Part shown: in pieces, positions 62,361 through 63,281 of the stretch
Numbering within the stretch: position 1 is the first letter of the stretch
Layout: each line of letters starts with the position of its first letter
NCBI RefSeq assembly: GCF_023955655.1
Contig: NZ_JAMXHT010000012.1
Span: 1-63,281, forward strand
From: Ralstonia soli
GTDB lineage: Bacteria > Pseudomonadota > Gammaproteobacteria > Burkholderiales > Burkholderiaceae
DNA: 63,281 nt
Direction: 5' to 3'
Made by a program: the position numbers and the translations under genes
Notes under the pieces: model-generated
Seen by the model: the letters and a program-made list of their open reading frames with translations, nothing else
What the model was told of the DNA's origin: nothing
Database searches by the model: none

Positions 62361-63281
62361 GTGCTTGCATCCATCCGTACTCGCATTTTGCTGACCTGCG
62401 TTGCCATCGTGGTCGGCGCATTGACCTTCGCTGGCGGCCTCAACTATCTCGTCACGCGTTCGTACAACGACGCTTCCATCCAGCAGAACCTGCAATCCGT
62501 TGCGCGCGGCCACATCGCCGGCATTGACGACTGGGTCGCTTCCAAGACACAGATGATGGCGTCGTTGCAGGAGACAGCACTCTCCGCCGACCCGATTCCC
62601 GTATTCAAGGCCGTGCACCAGGCCGGCGGCTTCATCAACGTGTACGTCGGCTATCCCGACAAGACCTACAAGTTCTCCAACCCCGAAGGCATTCCGCCCA
62701 CTTACGACCCGACCGCGCGTCCGTGGTACAAGCAGGCCGTGGACGCCGGCAAACCTGTGGTGACGCCACCGTATGTGAGCGCGAGCACCGGGCAACTGGT
62801 GGTCACCTTTGCCGTGCCCATTCTGCAGGGCGGCAGCCTCAAGGGCGTGATCGGCGGCGATGTGGCCATGGATAGCGTGATCGCCAACGTGAAGGCGATT
62901 CACCCGACACCGGCCAGCTTCGGCTTCCTCGTCAACGCCGCGGGCAAGATCGTTGCGCATGCGAACGACAAGCTCACGCTCAAGCCCGCGACCGACCTGT
63001 CGGCCAGCCTCAACGAAGCCACGCTGGCAACGCTGGCGCGGGCGGACAAGCCTGTGGAGGTGGCCATCGACGGTGCCACCAAGTTGCTTTATCGCCAGGG
63101 CGTGGCGGGCACCGACTGGGGCCTCGTGGTGGCGCTGGACAAGGCCGATGCCACCGCCGGCATGCGCTCGCTCGTGATGACGTCGATTGGCGCCCTGGTG
63201 GGCGTGGCCATCGTGGCAGCACTCATCGTGGGTGCCATGACGGCACGCGCGTTCCGCCGCCTGTCGATGATCCGCGATGCG
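62361..63281 (+). CDS. Methyl-accepting chemotaxis protein, dCache type (5' part)
   Basis: The first 307 residues; the frame runs off the right edge. GTG 62361 with AGGAAAC upstream is the best start. A membrane helix (about 10-30) is followed by a double-Cache periplasmic domain: YVGYPDKTYKFSNPEGIPPTYDPTARPWYKQA and TFAVPILQGGSLKGVIGGDVAMD are typical, as used for amino acid sensing. A second helix (about 274-296) leads into HAMP. The signalling part is not visible. Confidence 0.93.
   Translation, partial: MLASIRTRILLTCVAIVVGALTFAGGLNYLVTRSYNDASIQQNLQSVARGHIAGIDDWVASKTQMMASLQETALSADPIPVFKAVHQAGGFINVYVGYPDKTYKFSNPEGIPPTYDPTARPWYKQAVDAGKPVVTPPYVSASTGQLVVTFAVPILQGGSLKGVIGGDVAMDSVIANVKAIHPTPASFGFLVNAAGKIVAHANDKLTLKPATDLSASLNEATLATLARADKPVEVAIDGATKLLYRQGVAGTDWGLVVALDKADATAGMRSLVMTSIGALVGVAIVAALIVGAMTARAFRRLSMIRDA

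Overview
The window is GC-rich chromosomal DNA from a beta-proteobacterium of the Burkholderiaceae, most likely a Ralstonia of the pickettii/insidiosa/mannitolilytica type. I base this on protein similarity that I recognise and on gene order (pgk-pyk-fba-purC-purE-purK-tsaC, azlCD-rarD, waaF beside a CHCC zinc-finger protein, ku-ligD beside dacB-mobB, phnM beside a DUF1045 gene). No database search was possible, so the species is an inference. I saw no rRNA, tRNA or CRISPR array.

Region 1-5.16 kb is an accessory island. Its left edge carries the end of an IS21-like element (1-127). It then holds a YbjN-like protein, a small membrane protein, a LexA-box-controlled pair (an uncharacterised protein plus a SRAP/HMCES-type DNA-protein crosslink enzyme with a helical insertion), another uncharacterised protein and a tyrosine integrase. 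The integrase abuts the 3' end of moaC.

Region 5.16-30.0 kb is mostly core genome. It contains moaC, a BepA-like M48 protease, a YheT-type hydrolase, waaF, azlCD, rarD, three glycolytic genes, the purCEK-tsaC cluster, an SGNH-hydrolase lipoprotein, and a leftward run ku-ligD-dacB-mobB that links bacterial NHEJ with cell-wall and molybdenum-cofactor genes. An MFS transporter and a secreted protein built from DPYTQGAK repeats follow.

Region 30.0-37.3 kb mixes an exported protein, a phosphonate pair (phnM and a 2H-phosphoesterase-like DUF1045 protein), a large PAS-GAF-PAS-GGDEF-EAL protein and a soluble chemotaxis transducer. The stretch 37.27-37.72 kb is non-coding and highly structured: a 21-22 bp array of GTTCGGAAC palindromes, then a short hairpin, then a 114-nt long-range hairpin.

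Region 37.7-45.3 kb looks like a catabolic module for an aromatic or heterocyclic amide-type compound. It has an ACS-family transporter, an amidase, a DUF2848 protein and a GntR regulator facing a flavin monooxygenase, an orphan LivJ-type binding protein and a MarR regulator. Region 45.3-63.28 kb holds an HD-GYP phosphodiesterase behind a near-consensus flagellar sigma-28 promoter, a TonB receptor locus, several small low-complexity proteins, a MocR-type regulator with repeat operators, the four-gene pqiA-pqiA-pqiB-pqiC operon, glutathione-dependent formaldehyde detoxification (adhC-fghA), and the 5' part of a dCache chemoreceptor that runs off the right edge.

The strongest leads are the SOS-controlled SRAP operon in the island, the sigma-28 link between c-di-GMP turnover and chemotaxis genes, the repeat/hairpin region at 37.3-37.65 kb, and the gene start buried inside a terminator at 30.05 kb.
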